The notes: generated by a model from the letters alone, not told the origin. A stretch of 32,367 bases of DNA from an uncultured bacterium (GCA_903930225.1 CAIYXV010000056.1:1-32367); one strand, 5' to 3'; positions 1 to 8,936 are shown, counted from the stretch's first letter. Program-made: numbers and translations.

Positions 1-2124
1 GTCACGGGCCAGATCGGACAGTTTGTTACGGTCGCCAATTATATTGGCGTCCTGCAGGGCCGACGATATGCCGACGATCGAAGTAACCGGCGTTTTGATC
101 TCATGAGATACGCTGTCAAGTATAGTTCGATAAAGCCCCTCCGATTTTTTCAGCTCGTCCGCTTCCAGCGCGCGCTCCTTCAGTATCTCCCGCTCCAGAT
201 AAATCGCCAGCTGATTGGCCGTTGCCGCCAAAAAATTCTTTTCATCCAGTGACAAGGTCCGATAATGCTCCGGCCGGTACAGCAAGACCCCGATATTTTC
301 GGATGGCCCCTTTAAAGGCAGATACATGGCCCCGGCAAAAGTAAGCGTGTCGGTTGACCAGCCTGCCGTTTCCCCTTTTTCGAATGCCCACATAGCAACC
401 GATAATTCCTTTTCGTCGCCGGTTATGGTCTGGCGCAGGACTTCATCAAACCTGGTTTTGTCGCTCTTAACGATAACTTTGCATTTCCCGGGCAGGATCA
501 CACTAATCTCCCGCTCTATATCTTCGATGCAATCAAGCCTGTCTCTGGCTACAGCGATAATGCTCGTGATCCTGTGCATCGTATCAGTCCTGGCTTCCCT
601 TAAAGCCAGTAGTCTCTCGTCTCTTCTTATTTTACTGGTAAGATAACCGGTGACGATCGCGGTAATGATATAGACCCCGCACATAATCAGATCGGTAGGA
701 TTGGCGATCACAAACGTCCCGGTCTGCGGGATAAAGAAGAAATTCCAAGTCAAAGCGCTGATCACCGCGAACAAGACAATATAAATAAAGGGAACAAACA
801 TGCTAAGCACCAGGACGGCAAAGAGAAAGATAAAGCCCACCGCCTCATAGCCGATGTACGGCATCAGCAGATAATTGATGATCGAAACGATCAGGACCAT
901 GATCGCGGTCTTCCAAAAGTCGCTGATCGGCATCTCCGAGCCGAAGATCGATTTAAACCAGTTTTCCCCGGTGGAGATCTCGCCGCCGGTCGGAATGACA
1001 TGGATCGCGATATTTTTTGTTTCACTGAGCAGTTTGCTGGCGGTTGAACCTGTAAAGAGCGCCTGGAAAGGGCTCTTTTCGGAATGGCCGATCACGATCT
1101 GGGTAATGTTTTTTTCTTTGGCGAATTTTGCCAGCTCGTCCGAAATGCTCCGGCCGGACAGGATCGTCGTGGACGCTCCCAATTGCTTGGCCAGGGAAAA
1201 ATTATTCTCCAGGTCTTCTTTATCTTTCTGGCTCCATTTTTGAGAAATAACTCCAGTGCTTTCTACGGCGACAACGTACCATTCACAGCGGTAACGCCTG
1301 GCGATAAGCGCCCCCCGGCGTATCAACTTTTTGGCGTTTTGGCTGGGGCTTATGCAAACCAGGATCCGTTCCGTTGTCTGCCAGCTTTCCCTGATGCCGT
1401 GCGCCTTCATGTACAGTTCCAGTTCTTCGTCGACTTCCTGGGCGGTCTGCCTTAAAGATATCTCCCGAAGCGCGTTAAGGTTGCCTTCGCGGAAAAAGTT
1501 GCTCAAGGCGTCCGAGATCTTGTCTTTTTTATAGATATCTCCGCGTTTTAACCGATTTAGTAAAGCTTCCACGGTAATATCGACGGCAACTATTTCGTCG
1601 GCATTTTCTACTATGCCGTCGGGAATGGTTTCCCTGACCGTAACGCCGGTGATCTGTTTGATAACATCGTTAAGGCTTTCTAAATGTTGGACATTAAGCG
1701 TGGTAATGACATTAATGCCGGCCCGGAGTATTTCATCGACGTCTTCATAGCGTTTGATGTATTTTGAGCCGGGGACATTGGTGTGAGCCAGTTCGTCTAT
1801 CAATACGGTGGTGGGGTGCCTTTTGATGATGGCGTCGGTATCCATCTCTGCCATGGTCTTGCTGCCATACTCAATCTTTTTGTGGGGGATCACCTCAAGA
1901 TTACCGATCTGTTTCTCGGTTTCCTGGCGGCCATGCAGCTCCACATAGCCAAGGACGAGGTCTTCTCCCCGCTGGTGGCGGCGATTGCCCTCGTTGAGCA
2001 TGGTGAAAGACTTGCCGACACCGGGGGCGTAACCGATAAAGATCTTCAGTTTGCCCTTTTGCGGATGTTCCGTGGCTATTTTTAAGGCTTCTTCAGGCGT
2101 CAGTCTTCGTGAAAAGTCTTCCAA
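1..2124 (-). CDS. kdpD: KdpD osmosensitive K+ channel sensor histidine kinase (3' end missing)
   Basis: Membrane sensor kinase that controls kdp transcription with the response regulator KdpE, which would lie beyond the left edge. I translated 708 codons and the frame is still open at base 1. In order: the N-terminal KdpD domain with Walker A GYAPGVGKS (residues 31-39) and a Walker B-like VLIDELAHTN; a universal-stress-like domain (ERILVCISPS, QIVIGHSEKS); a DUF4118-type block of about four membrane helices; a GAF-like stretch; and the phosphoacceptor box SVSHEIKTPV with His674. The ATPase domain is cut off. The start must be TTG at 2124, because the in-frame codon just before it is TAA and a GAGG Shine-Dalgarno sits 6 nt upstream. 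It follows kdpC by 12 nt. Family assignment is very secure. Confidence 0.95.
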   Translation of the reverse strand, partial: MEDFSRRLTPEEALKIATEHPQKGKLKIFIGYAPGVGKSFTMLNEGNRRHQRGEDLVLGYVELHGRQETEKQIGNLEVIPHKKIEYGSKTMAEMDTDAIIKRHPTTVLIDELAHTNVPGSKYIKRYEDVDEILRAGINVITTLNVQHLESLNDVIKQITGVTVRETIPDGIVENADEIVAVDITVEALLNRLKRGDIYKKDKISDALSNFFREGNLNALREISLRQTAQEVDEELELYMKAHGIRESWQTTERILVCISPSQNAKKLIRRGALIARRYRCEWYVVAVESTGVISQKWSQKDKEDLENNFSLAKQLGASTTILSGRSISDELAKFAKEKNITQIVIGHSEKSPFQALFTGSTASKLLSETKNIAIHVIPTGGEISTGENWFKSIFGSEMPISDFWKTAIMVLIVSIINYLLMPYIGYEAVGFIFLFAVLVLSMFVPFIYIVLFAVISALTWNFFFIPQTGTFVIANPTDLIMCGVYIITAIVTGYLTSKIRRDERLLALREARTDTMHRITSIIAVARDRLDCIEDIEREISVILPGKCKVIVKSDKTRFDEVLRQTITGDEKELSVAMWAFEKGETAGWSTDTLTFAGAMYLPLKGPSENIGVLLYRPEHYRTLSLDEKNFLAATANQLAIYLEREILKERALEADELKKSEGLYRTILDSVSHEIKTPVTSIVGISSALQDANIIGDRNKLSDLARD

Positions 2125-2136
2125 TTAAATCCTCAT

Positions 2137-2790
2137 TTAACGGAGGTTATCCAGTTCGTCGTTCAATTTTAAGACATTGACCCTTGGTTCGCCAAAAACG
2201 CCAAGATCTCGACCTTCCGTTAATCTGCCGATCAATTTAATTATCTCATCTTTTTTGCCCGAATCAAGTCCGCGGGCTTTAAGCACCCGGTCAATCTGGA
2301 AGATGGCGGCGGCCGGACTGATGTGAGGATCAAGGCCGGAACCGGAAGCGTATAACAGATCCGATGGGATTTCATTGTCCTTTTTGGTTGGATCAGCTGC
2401 CAGCAGTTTTTGTTTTCTTTCTTCAACTAAAGCTTTCAACTGCTGGCTGGTCGGCGACAAATTGCTGCCTCCGGACGGCAACGGATTGTAATCCTGGGAT
2501 GATGGCCGAGGCCAGAAATATTTATCCTGATCGAATTTTTGGCCGATCAGAGCGGAACCGACCACGCGGCCGTTATAAGTAAGAATGCTGCCGTTCGAGC
2601 TATTATTAAAGACCGACTGGCCGATCAAGGTTATAAACAGCGGATAGATCAAGCCGGTCAAGATCGTGGTAACAATAAATAATTTGACGCAAATGACAAA
2701 TGGAAACCTGCGACTAAACGTCGCGGTTTCCATTGCCGGCGAGGAACCGCGAAGTTCATTCGCTGGTTCCTCGCTAAAGTTATCTTTCAT
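2137..2790 (-). CDS. kdpC: Potassium-transporting ATPase KdpC subunit
   Basis: Small single-span subunit of the KdpFABC potassium pump that stabilises the KdpA-KdpB complex. The 217 residues carry the family blocks LTGLIYPLFITLIGQ (membrane helix), GSALIGQKF, YFWPRPSSQDYN, SGGSNLSP and ASGSGLDPHISPAAA. KdpC proteins are usually about 190 residues. The extra length is an N-terminal extension of about 25 residues before the membrane helix, and its DNA (2701-2774) consists of two REP-like hairpins. The ATG at 2790 has a GGAGG Shine-Dalgarno 8 nt upstream, so the extension is probably translated. It lies 12 nt after kdpB and 12 nt before kdpD. Confidence 0.95.
   Translation of the reverse strand: MKDNFSEEPANELRGSSPAMETATFSRRFPFVICVKLFIVTTILTGLIYPLFITLIGQSVFNNSSNGSILTYNGRVVGSALIGQKFDQDKYFWPRPSSQDYNPLPSGGSNLSPTSQQLKALVEERKQKLLAADPTKKDNEIPSDLLYASGSGLDPHISPAAAIFQIDRVLKARGLDSGKKDEIIKLIGRLTEGRDLGVFGEPRVNVLKLNDELDNLR
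2701..2774. repeat. Pair of REP-like bulged hairpins inside the kdpC start
   Basis: Hairpin 1 (2701-2732): outer arms TGGAAACC and GGTTTCCA, inner arms GCGAC and GTCGC, 5-nt loop, one unpaired T at 2709. Hairpin 2 (2739-2774): outer arms GCGAGGAACC and GGTTCCTCGC, inner arms GCGAA and TTCGC, 5-nt loop, one unpaired T at 2764. Both have the same architecture (long stem, single-T bulge, 5-bp stem, 5-nt loop), with the bulge on opposite sides, as in paired bacterial REP/BIME units. They encode most of the extra N-terminus of KdpC. Confidence 0.7.
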
Positions 2791-2802
2791 GGTTCATCCC
2801 TC

Positions 2803-4896
2803 CTATTGAACAACCTTGAGCCATACGATCAATATATCAATCAGTTTTATGCCGATAAATGGCGCGACCAAACCGCCCAACCCGTAGATCTGCAAATTAC
2901 GCCTTAAGAGCGTGCGGGCGCTTTCGCTGTGATAAGCCACTCCTCTTAAGGCCAGCGGTATCAGGATCACAATTATGATCGCGTTGAATATTACCGCGCT
3001 TAAGATGGCGCTAAGCGGCGAATGCAGCTGCATAATATTTAAGATAGCCAGCGGGCCCCGGACCTCATTCTGTCCGGCATAAAGCATCCCGAACATGGCC
3101 GGAATAATGGCAAAATATTTAGCGACGTCGTTGGCGATACTGAAAGTGGTCAGCGCCCCCCTGGTCATCAACAACTGTTTGCCGATCTCGACAATCTCAA
3201 TTAATTTGGTTGGATTGCTTTCCAGATCCACCATGTTGCCCGCTTCGCGCGCCGCCTGCGTCCCCGTATTCATGGTCACGCCGACATCCGCCTGCGCGAG
3301 CGCCGGAGCATCGTTGGTGCCGTCGCCCGTCATGGCAACTAAATGGCCGCCGGCCTGTTCTCTGCTGATACGATCCATCTTGGATTCCGGCGTAGCCTGG
3401 GCGATAAAGTCATCGACGCCGGCTTCCGCGGCGATTGCCGCCGCGGTGATCGGGTTATCACCGGTTATCATTACCGTTCTTATCCCCATTTTACGCAATT
3501 CCCTGAACCGCTCTTTGATCCCGCCTTTTACAATATCTTTTAGATGGATGATGCCAAGCACTTTGTTATCGTCAGAAACAGCCAGCGGGGTCCCGCCGCT
3601 GCTGCTGACCTTTCTCGCCTCCGCTTCAAGATTGGAGGGGAAACTGCCGCCCCGCGCCTCAACATCCTTTTTGATCGCTTCGACCGCGCCCTTGCGGATC
3701 GAGCGGTAAACCTTTTTATCTTTTTCATGGAAATCAACGCCGCTCATCTGCGTGCTGGCGGAAAAAGGGATAAAAGTCGCTTCGTTAGAGTGCAAACTTT
3801 GCGCTCTCAATTCGAATTTTTCTTTGGCCAAAACAACGATGGAGCGGCCTTCCGGGGTCTCATCAGAGAGTGAAGACAGCTGTGCGACTTCCGCCAGTTT
3901 TTTTTGCTCAACGCCGGCTGCAGGGATAAAATCTGATGCCATGCGGTTGCCCAGAGTGATCGTTCCCGTTTTATCCAGCAGCAGCACATCGATATCTCCT
4001 GCCGCCTCAACGGCCCGGCCGCTCTTGGCAATAACGTGCCGTCTGATCAGCCGGTCCATCCCGGCAATGCCGATGGCGCTCAACAAACCGCCGATCGTCG
4101 TTGGGATCAGGCACACCAACAAAGAAACCAGGACCGGCACCGTTACAATCGATGAGAGGTCCTGTCCGGCCGCCGCGCCGCTGTAATCGGCAAACAACTT
4201 CAGGGTAGCAACGGCCAGCAGAAAGATAATGGTCAGACCGGAAAGGACAATGCTCAAAGCGATCTCATTGGGCGTCCTTTGCCGTTTGGCCCCTTCGATC
4301 AGCGCGATCATCCGGTCGATGAAATTGCCGCCCGGATCGGCAGTAATTCTGATAACTACCCGGTCGCTGATGACTTTGGTCCCGCCGGTCACGGCGCTAC
4401 GGTCGCCTCCACTCTCCCTGATGACCGGAGCGGACTCTCCAGTGATGGCCGATTCATCGACGCTGGCAATGCCTTCGATCACCTCGCCGTCGGCAGGGAT
4501 GATATCGTTAGCTTCACACACGACGACGTCATTCTTCTTCAATTTTCCCGCGGGAATGACCGTTTCCTTATCATTGACTAGCAGTCTGGCCATAACTTCT
4601 TTTCTTGACTTTTTCAAGCTCTCCGCCTGGGCCTTGCCTCTCCCCTCCGCCAGCGCCTCGGCAAAGTTGGCGAACAAGACGGTGAACCAGAGCCATATAC
4701 TGATCAGCAGTTCGAACAGGGAAAAGACGCCGCCATATAGATGGCGAAAGAAGAAAACTGTCGTGATAGCGGAGCAGATAAAAGTCACGAACATGACCGG
4801 ATTACGCATCTCTTCTTTCGGGTTCAGTTTCAGGAATGAATCCTTAACCGCTGTTAATATGATCATATTATTGTTCGTTTCAATTGTTTTTGTCAT
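2803..4896 (-). CDS. kdpB: Potassium-transporting P-type ATPase KdpB subunit
   Basis: Catalytic ATP-hydrolysing subunit of the Kdp pump. The 697 residues match the family's usual size of about 680. Visible motifs are the actuator loop ITGESAPV, the phosphorylation site [10 protein letters not shown] with Asp308, the nucleotide-domain motif [17 protein letters not shown] and the hinge [18 protein letters not shown]. Membrane helices lie at both ends, and the ion-site helix region reads [10 protein letters not shown]. It starts 1 nt after the kdpA stop codon, so translation is probably coupled. All key residues are present. Confidence 0.97.
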   Translation of the reverse strand: MTKTIETNNNMIILTAVKDSFLKLNPKEEMRNPVMFVTFICSAITTVFFFRHLYGGVFSLFELLISIWLWFTVLFANFAEALAEGRGKAQAESLKKSRKEVMARLLVNDKETVIPAGKLKKNDVVVCEANDIIPADGEVIEGIASVDESAITGESAPVIRESGGDRSAVTGGTKVISDRVVIRITADPGGNFIDRMIALIEGAKRQRTPNEIALSIVLSGLTIIFLLAVATLKLFADYSGAAAGQDLSSIVTVPVLVSLLVCLIPTTIGGLLSAIGIAGMDRLIRRHVIAKSGRAVEAAGDIDVLLLDKTGTITLGNRMASDFIPAAGVEQKKLAEVAQLSSLSDETPEGRSIVVLAKEKFELRAQSLHSNEATFIPFSASTQMSGVDFHEKDKKVYRSIRKGAVEAIKKDVEARGGSFPSNLEAEARKVSSSGGTPLAVSDDNKVLGIIHLKDIVKGGIKERFRELRKMGIRTVMITGDNPITAAAIAAEAGVDDFIAQATPESKMDRISREQAGGHLVAMTGDGTNDAPALAQADVGVTMNTGTQAAREAGNMVDLESNPTKLIEIVEIGKQLLMTRGALTTFSIANDVAKYFAIIPAMFGMLYAGQNEVRGPLAILNIMQLHSPLSAILSAVIFNAIIIVILIPLALRGVAYHSESARTLLRRNLQIYGLGGLVAPFIGIKLIDILIVWLKVVQ

Positions 4897-4897
4897 T

Positions 4898-6577
4898 TTA
4901 GAACCCCCTTCCTTTAAGCATTAGTAAATGCTCAACGAGGGGCCCGAGCGAAAGGGCCGGAAAGAACGTTAGGACCCCTACTATAATAAGTACGCCGACC
5001 AGCAGCGCGGCAAACAAGAAATTATCAGTTGCAAATGTTCCGCTCCCGACCGGCGTTATTCTTTTGACCGCCAGACTGCCGGCGATCACCATGGCGGGAA
5101 TAATTACGCCGAACCGGCCGATGATCATGCAAAGGCCGAGCACTACATTATAAAATACGGTATTGGCGTTCAGGCCGGCAAAGGCACTGCCGTTGTTTTG
5201 CGAAGCCGAAGTAAAGGCGTAGAGGATCTCACTTAATCCGTGCGGCCCCTTACTGGACAAGCTCGAAAGAGCAACCGGCAAAACGCAGGCAATCCCCGCG
5301 CCGATCAGGATCGCCGCCGAAGGCAGCAGGATGGACAGAATGACCATCTGCACTTCTTTTCGCTCGATCTTTTTGCCGAGATATTCCGGTGTGCGGCCGA
5401 CCATCAAGCCGGCCAGAAATACCGTTAACAAGACGATGTGCAGCATGCCGTAAAGCCCCGAACCCACCCCGCCAAAGACCACTTCGCCTAACATTATATT
5501 AAACATTGCGACCCCTCCGGCCAGCGGCGTCAGTGACGAATACATGGCATTGACTGAACCGTTGGAGGCACAGGTGGTGGCCGTCATCCAGAGCACGCTG
5601 TTAGTTATACCCAATCGGACTTCTTGCCCTTCATGGATCGTGGCCGAGGAGATCGAATATTCCGACCAGAGCGCCAGGCCAAGCCCAAGCGCAAAGATCG
5701 CGAACATCACGAAGAATAGTAACCAGCCGTGCTTCCGGTTGCCGATCATCACCCCATACGAATATACCAGTGCCGCCGGGATCAGCAGAATGGCCAGCAC
5801 CTCCAGAAAATTGGCCAACGGCGTCGGGTTCTCAAACGGATGAGCGCTGTTAGCGTTAAAGAAGCCTCCCCCATTGGTCCCCAGTTGCTTGATCGCGATC
5901 TGTGAGGCCGCTGGGCCTAATGGGATCGTTTGATTGGCGCCCTGCAGAGTAGTTGCATCTTTATAAGAAGAAAGCGTCTGTACTACTCCCTGGGAGTTTA
6001 AGATCACTGCCAGTAAGATTGACAGAGGCAAAAGCACATAAATCAGTGAGCGGACCATATCAACCCAGAAATTACCCAGCGAACTTTTTGACTTTGAGAT
6101 CAGGCCGCGGGTCAGGGCGAGAAATACGGTGATGCCGGTCGCCGCACTAAGGAAATTCTGTACGGTCAAGCCAATCATCTGGGTCAGATAGCTCATGGTC
6201 GTTTCCCCGGCATATGACTGCCAGTTAGTGTTAGTCATAAAGCTCGCAGCCGTGTTGAAGGCGCTGTCCCAGGCGACATTGGGCAGGTTGGCCGGGTTGA
6301 GCGGGAGAATTTTCTGGGCCAGCTGCAGCACAAAAAGGAAGAGAAAACCGAGCAGATTAAAATAGAGCAAGGCTTTGGTATATATTTTCCAATCCATCTC
6401 TTCATTTTGGTTGATGCCGCACAACCGGTAGAGCAGGTTTTCCAGCCAACCCATCACCGGCGACATGACTGTCTTCTTGCCTTCAAATACCCTAGCCATG
6501 TAAAGTCCCAGAGGCGGGGTCAAGCCGATCAGTACTAAACAAAAAATGATTACCTGTAAATAATCGTTCACTCTCAT
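4898..6577 (-). CDS. kdpA: Potassium-transporting ATPase KdpA subunit
   Basis: Potassium-selective membrane subunit of KdpFABC, related to the KtrB/TrkH channel-like superfamily. 559 residues, against 557 in E. coli. There are about ten hydrophobic segments, and the selectivity-filter-type loops are recognisable: [41 protein letters not shown] and [10 protein letters not shown]. The start at 6577 has a GGGGAGGG Shine-Dalgarno in the 13-nt gap after kdpF. Confidence 0.97.
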   Translation of the reverse strand: MRVNDYLQVIIFCLVLIGLTPPLGLYMARVFEGKKTVMSPVMGWLENLLYRLCGINQNEEMDWKIYTKALLYFNLLGFLFLFVLQLAQKILPLNPANLPNVAWDSAFNTAASFMTNTNWQSYAGETTMSYLTQMIGLTVQNFLSAATGITVFLALTRGLISKSKSSLGNFWVDMVRSLIYVLLPLSILLAVILNSQGVVQTLSSYKDATTLQGANQTIPLGPAASQIAIKQLGTNGGGFFNANSAHPFENPTPLANFLEVLAILLIPAALVYSYGVMIGNRKHGWLLFFVMFAIFALGLGLALWSEYSISSATIHEGQEVRLGITNSVLWMTATTCASNGSVNAMYSSLTPLAGGVAMFNIMLGEVVFGGVGSGLYGMLHIVLLTVFLAGLMVGRTPEYLGKKIERKEVQMVILSILLPSAAILIGAGIACVLPVALSSLSSKGPHGLSEILYAFTSASQNNGSAFAGLNANTVFYNVVLGLCMIIGRFGVIIPAMVIAGSLAVKRITPVGSGTFATDNFLFAALLVGVLIIVGVLTFFPALSLGPLVEHLLMLKGRGF

Positions 6578-6590
6578 AAATTACCCTCCC

Positions 6591-6674
6591 CTAAAACTTT
6601 TCGGGATTGAACATCGCGTAAGTTAAATAAATCAACAACAAGGCCGCAATTATTCCAGAAATAATAAATCCCAT
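6591..6674 (-). CDS. kdpF: KdpF small membrane subunit
   Basis: A 27-residue single-helix peptide, beginning MGFIISGIIAALLLIYLTYA and ending NPEKF, which is the characteristic KdpF C-terminus. It stabilises the KdpABC complex in the membrane. It has a strong GGAGGT Shine-Dalgarno at the right distance and lies directly upstream of kdpA, as in other kdpFABC operons. Confidence 0.9.
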   Translation of the reverse strand: MGFIISGIIAALLLIYLTYAMFNPEKF

Positions 6675-6737
6675 AAAATACCTCCGCTTAAATCAATGAT
6701 CATACCCCGGCCGGACTGGGTCCTTTGCCTTTCACTA

Positions 6738-6768
6738 AATATAACACAATACTTTTGCCGAAAAACAA
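6738..6768 (-). promoter_or_regulatory. Candidate kdp operon promoter
   Basis: An extended -10 (TG-T-TATATT, hexamer 6738-6743) lies about 65 nt upstream of kdpF, with a weak TTGTTT at 6763-6768 at a long 19-nt spacing. A KdpE-responsive promoter would be expected to need activator help. No KdpE operator could be identified by eye. Confidence 0.35.
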
Positions 6769-6769
6769 T

Positions 6770-6904
6770 TCATTTCATAAAACCAGATCTCAATAATATA
6801 ATCTGGATCACCGCATAAACATGCAACACAACAATGTACGATAAGCCCAAAAGCATGCCTGCGATCGAAACACCATAGATCACCCATAAAATACGCTCAA
6901 TCAT
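6770..6904 (-). CDS. Possible 44-residue membrane peptide upstream of kdpF
   Basis: An uninterrupted ATG ORF whose product starts MIERILWVIYGVSIAGMLLG and is hydrophobic over most of its length, with one or two membrane spans and a basic tail. It ends about 95 nt before kdpF on the same strand, so it could be an extra small Kdp-associated membrane protein. Against it: no Shine-Dalgarno, no upstream alternative start (a TAA is in frame), and the nearby TTGACA is not at a useful distance from a good -10. I do not recognise a family. Confidence 0.35.
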   Translation of the reverse strand: MIERILWVIYGVSIAGMLLGLSYIVVLHVYAVIQIILLRSGFMK

Positions 6905-7004
6905 AAGGCAATAAAATAATACTATATTGTCAAGTTAAAGTGGGGTAAAGATATCGGCCCATTACATAAAAATAGCGTAAGTAAAGATAGTTTATTGAGG
7001 CAAT

Positions 7005-7167
7005 GCCCTCACCCTTCTCTTCTCAAGTAAGAAGGCTTAATGCTTTCCCCCCTCTCCCAAAGGGCGAGGGAGTGGTTGATTTGCTAATGGTTATCGACCA
7101 GTCCCTCTCCCCTTGGGAGAGGGGGAATAACATTATACGTAATTGTTATGTAAACATGGGTGAGGGC
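7005..7167. mobile_element. MITE-like palindromic element, 163 bp
   Basis: Bounded by a perfect 10-bp terminal inverted repeat, GCCCTCACCC (7005-7014) and GGGTGAGGGC (7158-7167). Inside are two G/C-rich palindromes, 7050-7071 (CCCTCTCCC / GGGCGAGGG) and 7103-7125 (CCCTCTCCCC / GGGAGAGGG), which can also pair with each other, so nearly the whole element could fold into one nested hairpin. It encodes nothing convincing. It ends 11 bp short of the stop codon of the deacetylase gene. Confidence 0.7.
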
Positions 7168-7178
7168 TTCGAAAGCGT

Positions 7179-8036
7179 CTATTTTCGATTAAAATATTTC
7201 GTCCACTCGGATCCTATCGTCTGGATCCGGTGAATATGATGAGGATTAAACCCGCTGGTCCCGGGCACGGGCTGAAGCCCGCCCGCGACCTCGCAGGCGA
7301 GCCTGAAGTCATACTTTATCTTCTGATATCCGCCCGAAAACACCGATTCATCTGTAGGATATAACCCCATCGGCAGGGCCAGGCTGACCACCTCCTGATC
7401 GCTCAATTCCTTAAGTTTCTTATAGGAACGGGCCAGCGAGTAGCATGCCGCCTTGGGGCTTATCCCGTCCAGCCGATCATGGCAATAGGTATGCGACGCG
7501 ACTTCCATTCCCCACGCCACCAACTGGCGAAGCTTCCGCGCCTTATAGTTTGGTTCTTCCGGCTGGCCAAAGATGTTACGGTCGGGATTGTTGGTCTCGA
7601 TCAGAATAAAAAAGGTCGCCCTCATCGGCCAGTCGGGATGCTTATCATGAAAATCCTTGATGATCCCGACCGCGCATTCGGGATCGAGCTTTTGCCCCGG
7701 CAAATACCGGAACTGGCTGGAAGACGAATCGTCAAAGGTGATAACGACCGGGGTCTTGCCCGTCGGAAGGCCTTTAAAGGAGGTCAGGATATCTTTTAGG
7801 TCGAAAGGATAATAGTCATGGGAATAAAGCCATTCAAGATCAGAACGGAAGTTCTCGGGTGTTCTCGACCATCTGGCTTCGGGCCTTTTTATCAAATGGT
7901 ATTCGAGCACCGGGAATTTCTTTAAATTTAACTTATTGGTAATTATGCTTTCTTTCGGTTTTTCTTTTTGCGGAGCGCAGGCAGAAATCGATAAGGATAT
8001 AAAGAGCACCAGAAGCAGAGCCAAACGCTTTTTCAT
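7179..8036 (-). CDS. NodB-type polysaccharide deacetylase family lipoprotein
   Basis: Predicted envelope-anchored carbohydrate deacetylase, substrate unknown. Numbered from the upstream of two adjacent Met codons (8039): signal peptide with lipobox SISAC (Cys21); NodB motif 1 TFDD (101-104), whose second Asp is the usual catalytic/metal residue; motif 2 HTYCH (183-187), the metal-binding His pair. The later LALPMGLYP resembles the third motif. About 285 residues, a complete single-domain enzyme. I prefer the second ATG (8036), because a TATAAT with extended TG lies exactly 6 nt upstream and there is no Shine-Dalgarno, which suggests a leaderless message. The upstream gene ends 20 nt away. Confidence 0.85.
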   Translation of the reverse strand: MKKRLALLLVLFISLSISACAPQKEKPKESIITNKLNLKKFPVLEYHLIKRPEARWSRTPENFRSDLEWLYSHDYYPFDLKDILTSFKGLPTGKTPVVITFDDSSSSQFRYLPGQKLDPECAVGIIKDFHDKHPDWPMRATFFILIETNNPDRNIFGQPEEPNYKARKLRQLVAWGMEVASHTYCHDRLDGISPKAACYSLARSYKKLKELSDQEVVSLALPMGLYPTDESVFSGGYQKIKYDFRLACEVAGGLQPVPGTSGFNPHHIHRIQTIGSEWTKYFNRK

Positions 8037-8042
8037 CATTAT

Positions 8043-8051
8043 ATTATATCA
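8043..8051 (-). promoter_or_regulatory. Extended -10 promoter of the deacetylase gene
   Basis: TG-A-TATAAT with the hexamer at 8043-8048, followed by 6 nt and the ATG at 8036, so the predicted transcript starts on the A of that ATG. No good -35 is seen, as is common with extended -10 promoters. Confidence 0.5.
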
Positions 8052-8059
8052 AATCGGAG

Positions 8060-8545
8060 TTATTTTATCGTTTTAAGGATATCGTTCACATTCTTCCTGA
8101 CCGCCGCGTTCTTAACCGGACCTTTAAAATTGATCTTAACAATCACCAGATCGACCGGGCCGTCGACGCTCGCGTATTTTTCGCCCTGGTTCCGGAGAAC
8201 GTCCACTTTCCAGTATTTCCGGCCGTGAAAATACCGGTATCCGGTCCCGCCGAAAGTATCAGCCACTTCGAATTTTGTGGTGCGGAACATGTAAGGGAGC
8301 ATGACCACGCTCCCTCCCGGAAGAAAATTCAATGCCACAAAATTGCCTAATCGTTTTCCGTGTTTGGAGACCATGCGGTAACGGCCTTGATCGCTCCAGC
8401 GGTTCGCGTAGTAGGTGCTGACTATTACCTTGATCTTGCGGTAATCATATTGCCGGACATCCGCTTTCAAGTTAATTGAAAGGAAAGCCCAGATCAAAAC
8501 AATCAGGGCAAGGGTCCTGATCTTTATCTTGCTTCTTTGGGCCAT
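8060..8545 (-). CDS. Secreted protein with 3D/double-psi-barrel-like domain
   Basis: 161 residues with a Sec-type N-terminal hydrophobic segment (about residues 10-28). The mature part contains VIVSTYYANRW, FLPGGSVVMLP and then FEVADTFGGTGYRY followed by WKVDVL. This order resembles the 3D domain (Asp-Asp-Asp barrel of lytic transglycosylases and Rpf-like cell-wall enzymes), where a DxGG and a later D are conserved. The match is by eye and weak. The start lies inside the preceding small gene (22-nt overlap) with no Shine-Dalgarno of its own, so translational coupling is likely. A cell-wall role would fit the neighbouring deacetylase. Confidence 0.6.
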   Translation of the reverse strand: MAQRSKIKIRTLALIVLIWAFLSINLKADVRQYDYRKIKVIVSTYYANRWSDQGRYRMVSKHGKRLGNFVALNFLPGGSVVMLPYMFRTTKFEVADTFGGTGYRYFHGRKYWKVDVLRNQGEKYASVDGPVDLVIVKINFKGPVKNAAVRKNVNDILKTIK

Positions 8546-8694
8546 GCCGCGACATCGGGGCCGTATTTTGTTTTGTTGTCCAGCAGTTTTTGCTTCAAGC
8601 GCTGCACGTTACCCATCAACTCGCTGATGGTCTTCTCGAATTCCTCTATCTGTTTCATCAGATCGTCAAAGTTCTGGGTCTTTCCTTCTGCCAT
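8524..8694 (-). CDS. Small coiled-coil protein, 56 residues
   Basis: Starts MAEGKTQNFDDLMKQIEEFE and continues with heptad-like leucines and charged residues to about residue 43, so it is probably one long helix or coiled coil. I chose the ATG at 8694 over an in-frame start further upstream (8796) because GGAGG lies exactly 6 nt before it and the upstream codons give no sensible protein. Its 3' end overlaps the secreted-protein gene by 22 nt. No family is recognised. Confidence 0.7.
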   Translation of the reverse strand: MAEGKTQNFDDLMKQIEEFEKTISELMGNVQRLKQKLLDNKTKYGPDVAAWPKEAR

Positions 8695-8779
8695 ATTAAT
8701 CCTCCGTAATTTAACTGCCGGCAGGGGCGTCTGCCCGATCAGTTCGGCTGAGTTCGCTTTGCCTGAATCTTCCGCCCCA

Positions 8780-8808
8780 ATTATACCCAACCCCACCCAT
8801 CAGCGCAA
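8780..8808 (-). promoter_or_regulatory. Promoter of the 8694 small gene
   Basis: TATAAT (8780-8785) and a weak -35 TTGCGC (8803-8808) with a 17-nt spacer. The transcript would have a leader of about 80 nt, ending in the GGAGG of the small coiled-coil gene. Confidence 0.45.
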
Positions 8809-8841
8809 CCCGGCGGCCTCCCGACACAGATTGCTTTTAAA

Positions 8842-8913
8842 TGGGCGCTAGAGGTGTCGAACCTCTGACCTCCTCGGTGTAAGCGAGGCATTCTACCGCT
8901 GAACTAAGCGCCC
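8842..8913 (-). tRNA. tRNA-Val (TAC)
   Basis: 72-nt cloverleaf: acceptor GGGCGCT pairs with AGCGCCC, anticodon stem CCTCG/CGAGG with loop CTTACAC (anticodon TAC, valine), T arm AGAGG-TTCGACA-CCTCT, discriminator A. The 3' CCA is not encoded. Second in a tandem valine pair. Confidence 0.95.
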
Positions 8914-8936
8914 ATTGAAAGGGGATACGGGATAAA

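Larger units (their letters stand above)
6675..7178. other. Intergenic stretch between kdpF and the deacetylase gene
   Basis: No conventional gene. It contains the candidate kdp promoter, a possible 44-residue membrane ORF (6770-6904, minus), an isolated TTGACA on the minus strand (6928-6933) and the MITE-like repeat 7005-7167. In 6934-7004 I see only AT-rich DNA with no clear signal. No K+ or c-di-AMP riboswitch fold was recognisable by eye. Confidence 0.5.

Noticed and set aside
3095-3709. Long plus-strand ORFs opposite kdpB (also 4229-4924)
   Set aside because: They lie antisense to a gene with complete P-type ATPase motifs, show low-complexity Ser/Ala/Pro-rich translations and have no ribosome sites; they are shadows of codon bias.
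6675-6770. c-di-AMP or potassium riboswitch upstream of kdpF
   Set aside because: The possible leader is short and AT-rich, and I could not find the paired helices expected for such an aptamer.
7003-7233. 76-codon ORF over the MITE-like element
   Set aside because: Its translation (PLPKGEG, LSPWERGN) is simply the reading of the inverted repeat DNA, a common annotation artefact for this repeat type.
8697-8796. Upstream extension of the small coiled-coil protein to 90 residues
   Set aside because: The ideal GGAGG site with 6-nt spacing serves the internal ATG at 8694, and the extra N-terminal codons overlap the likely promoter region.
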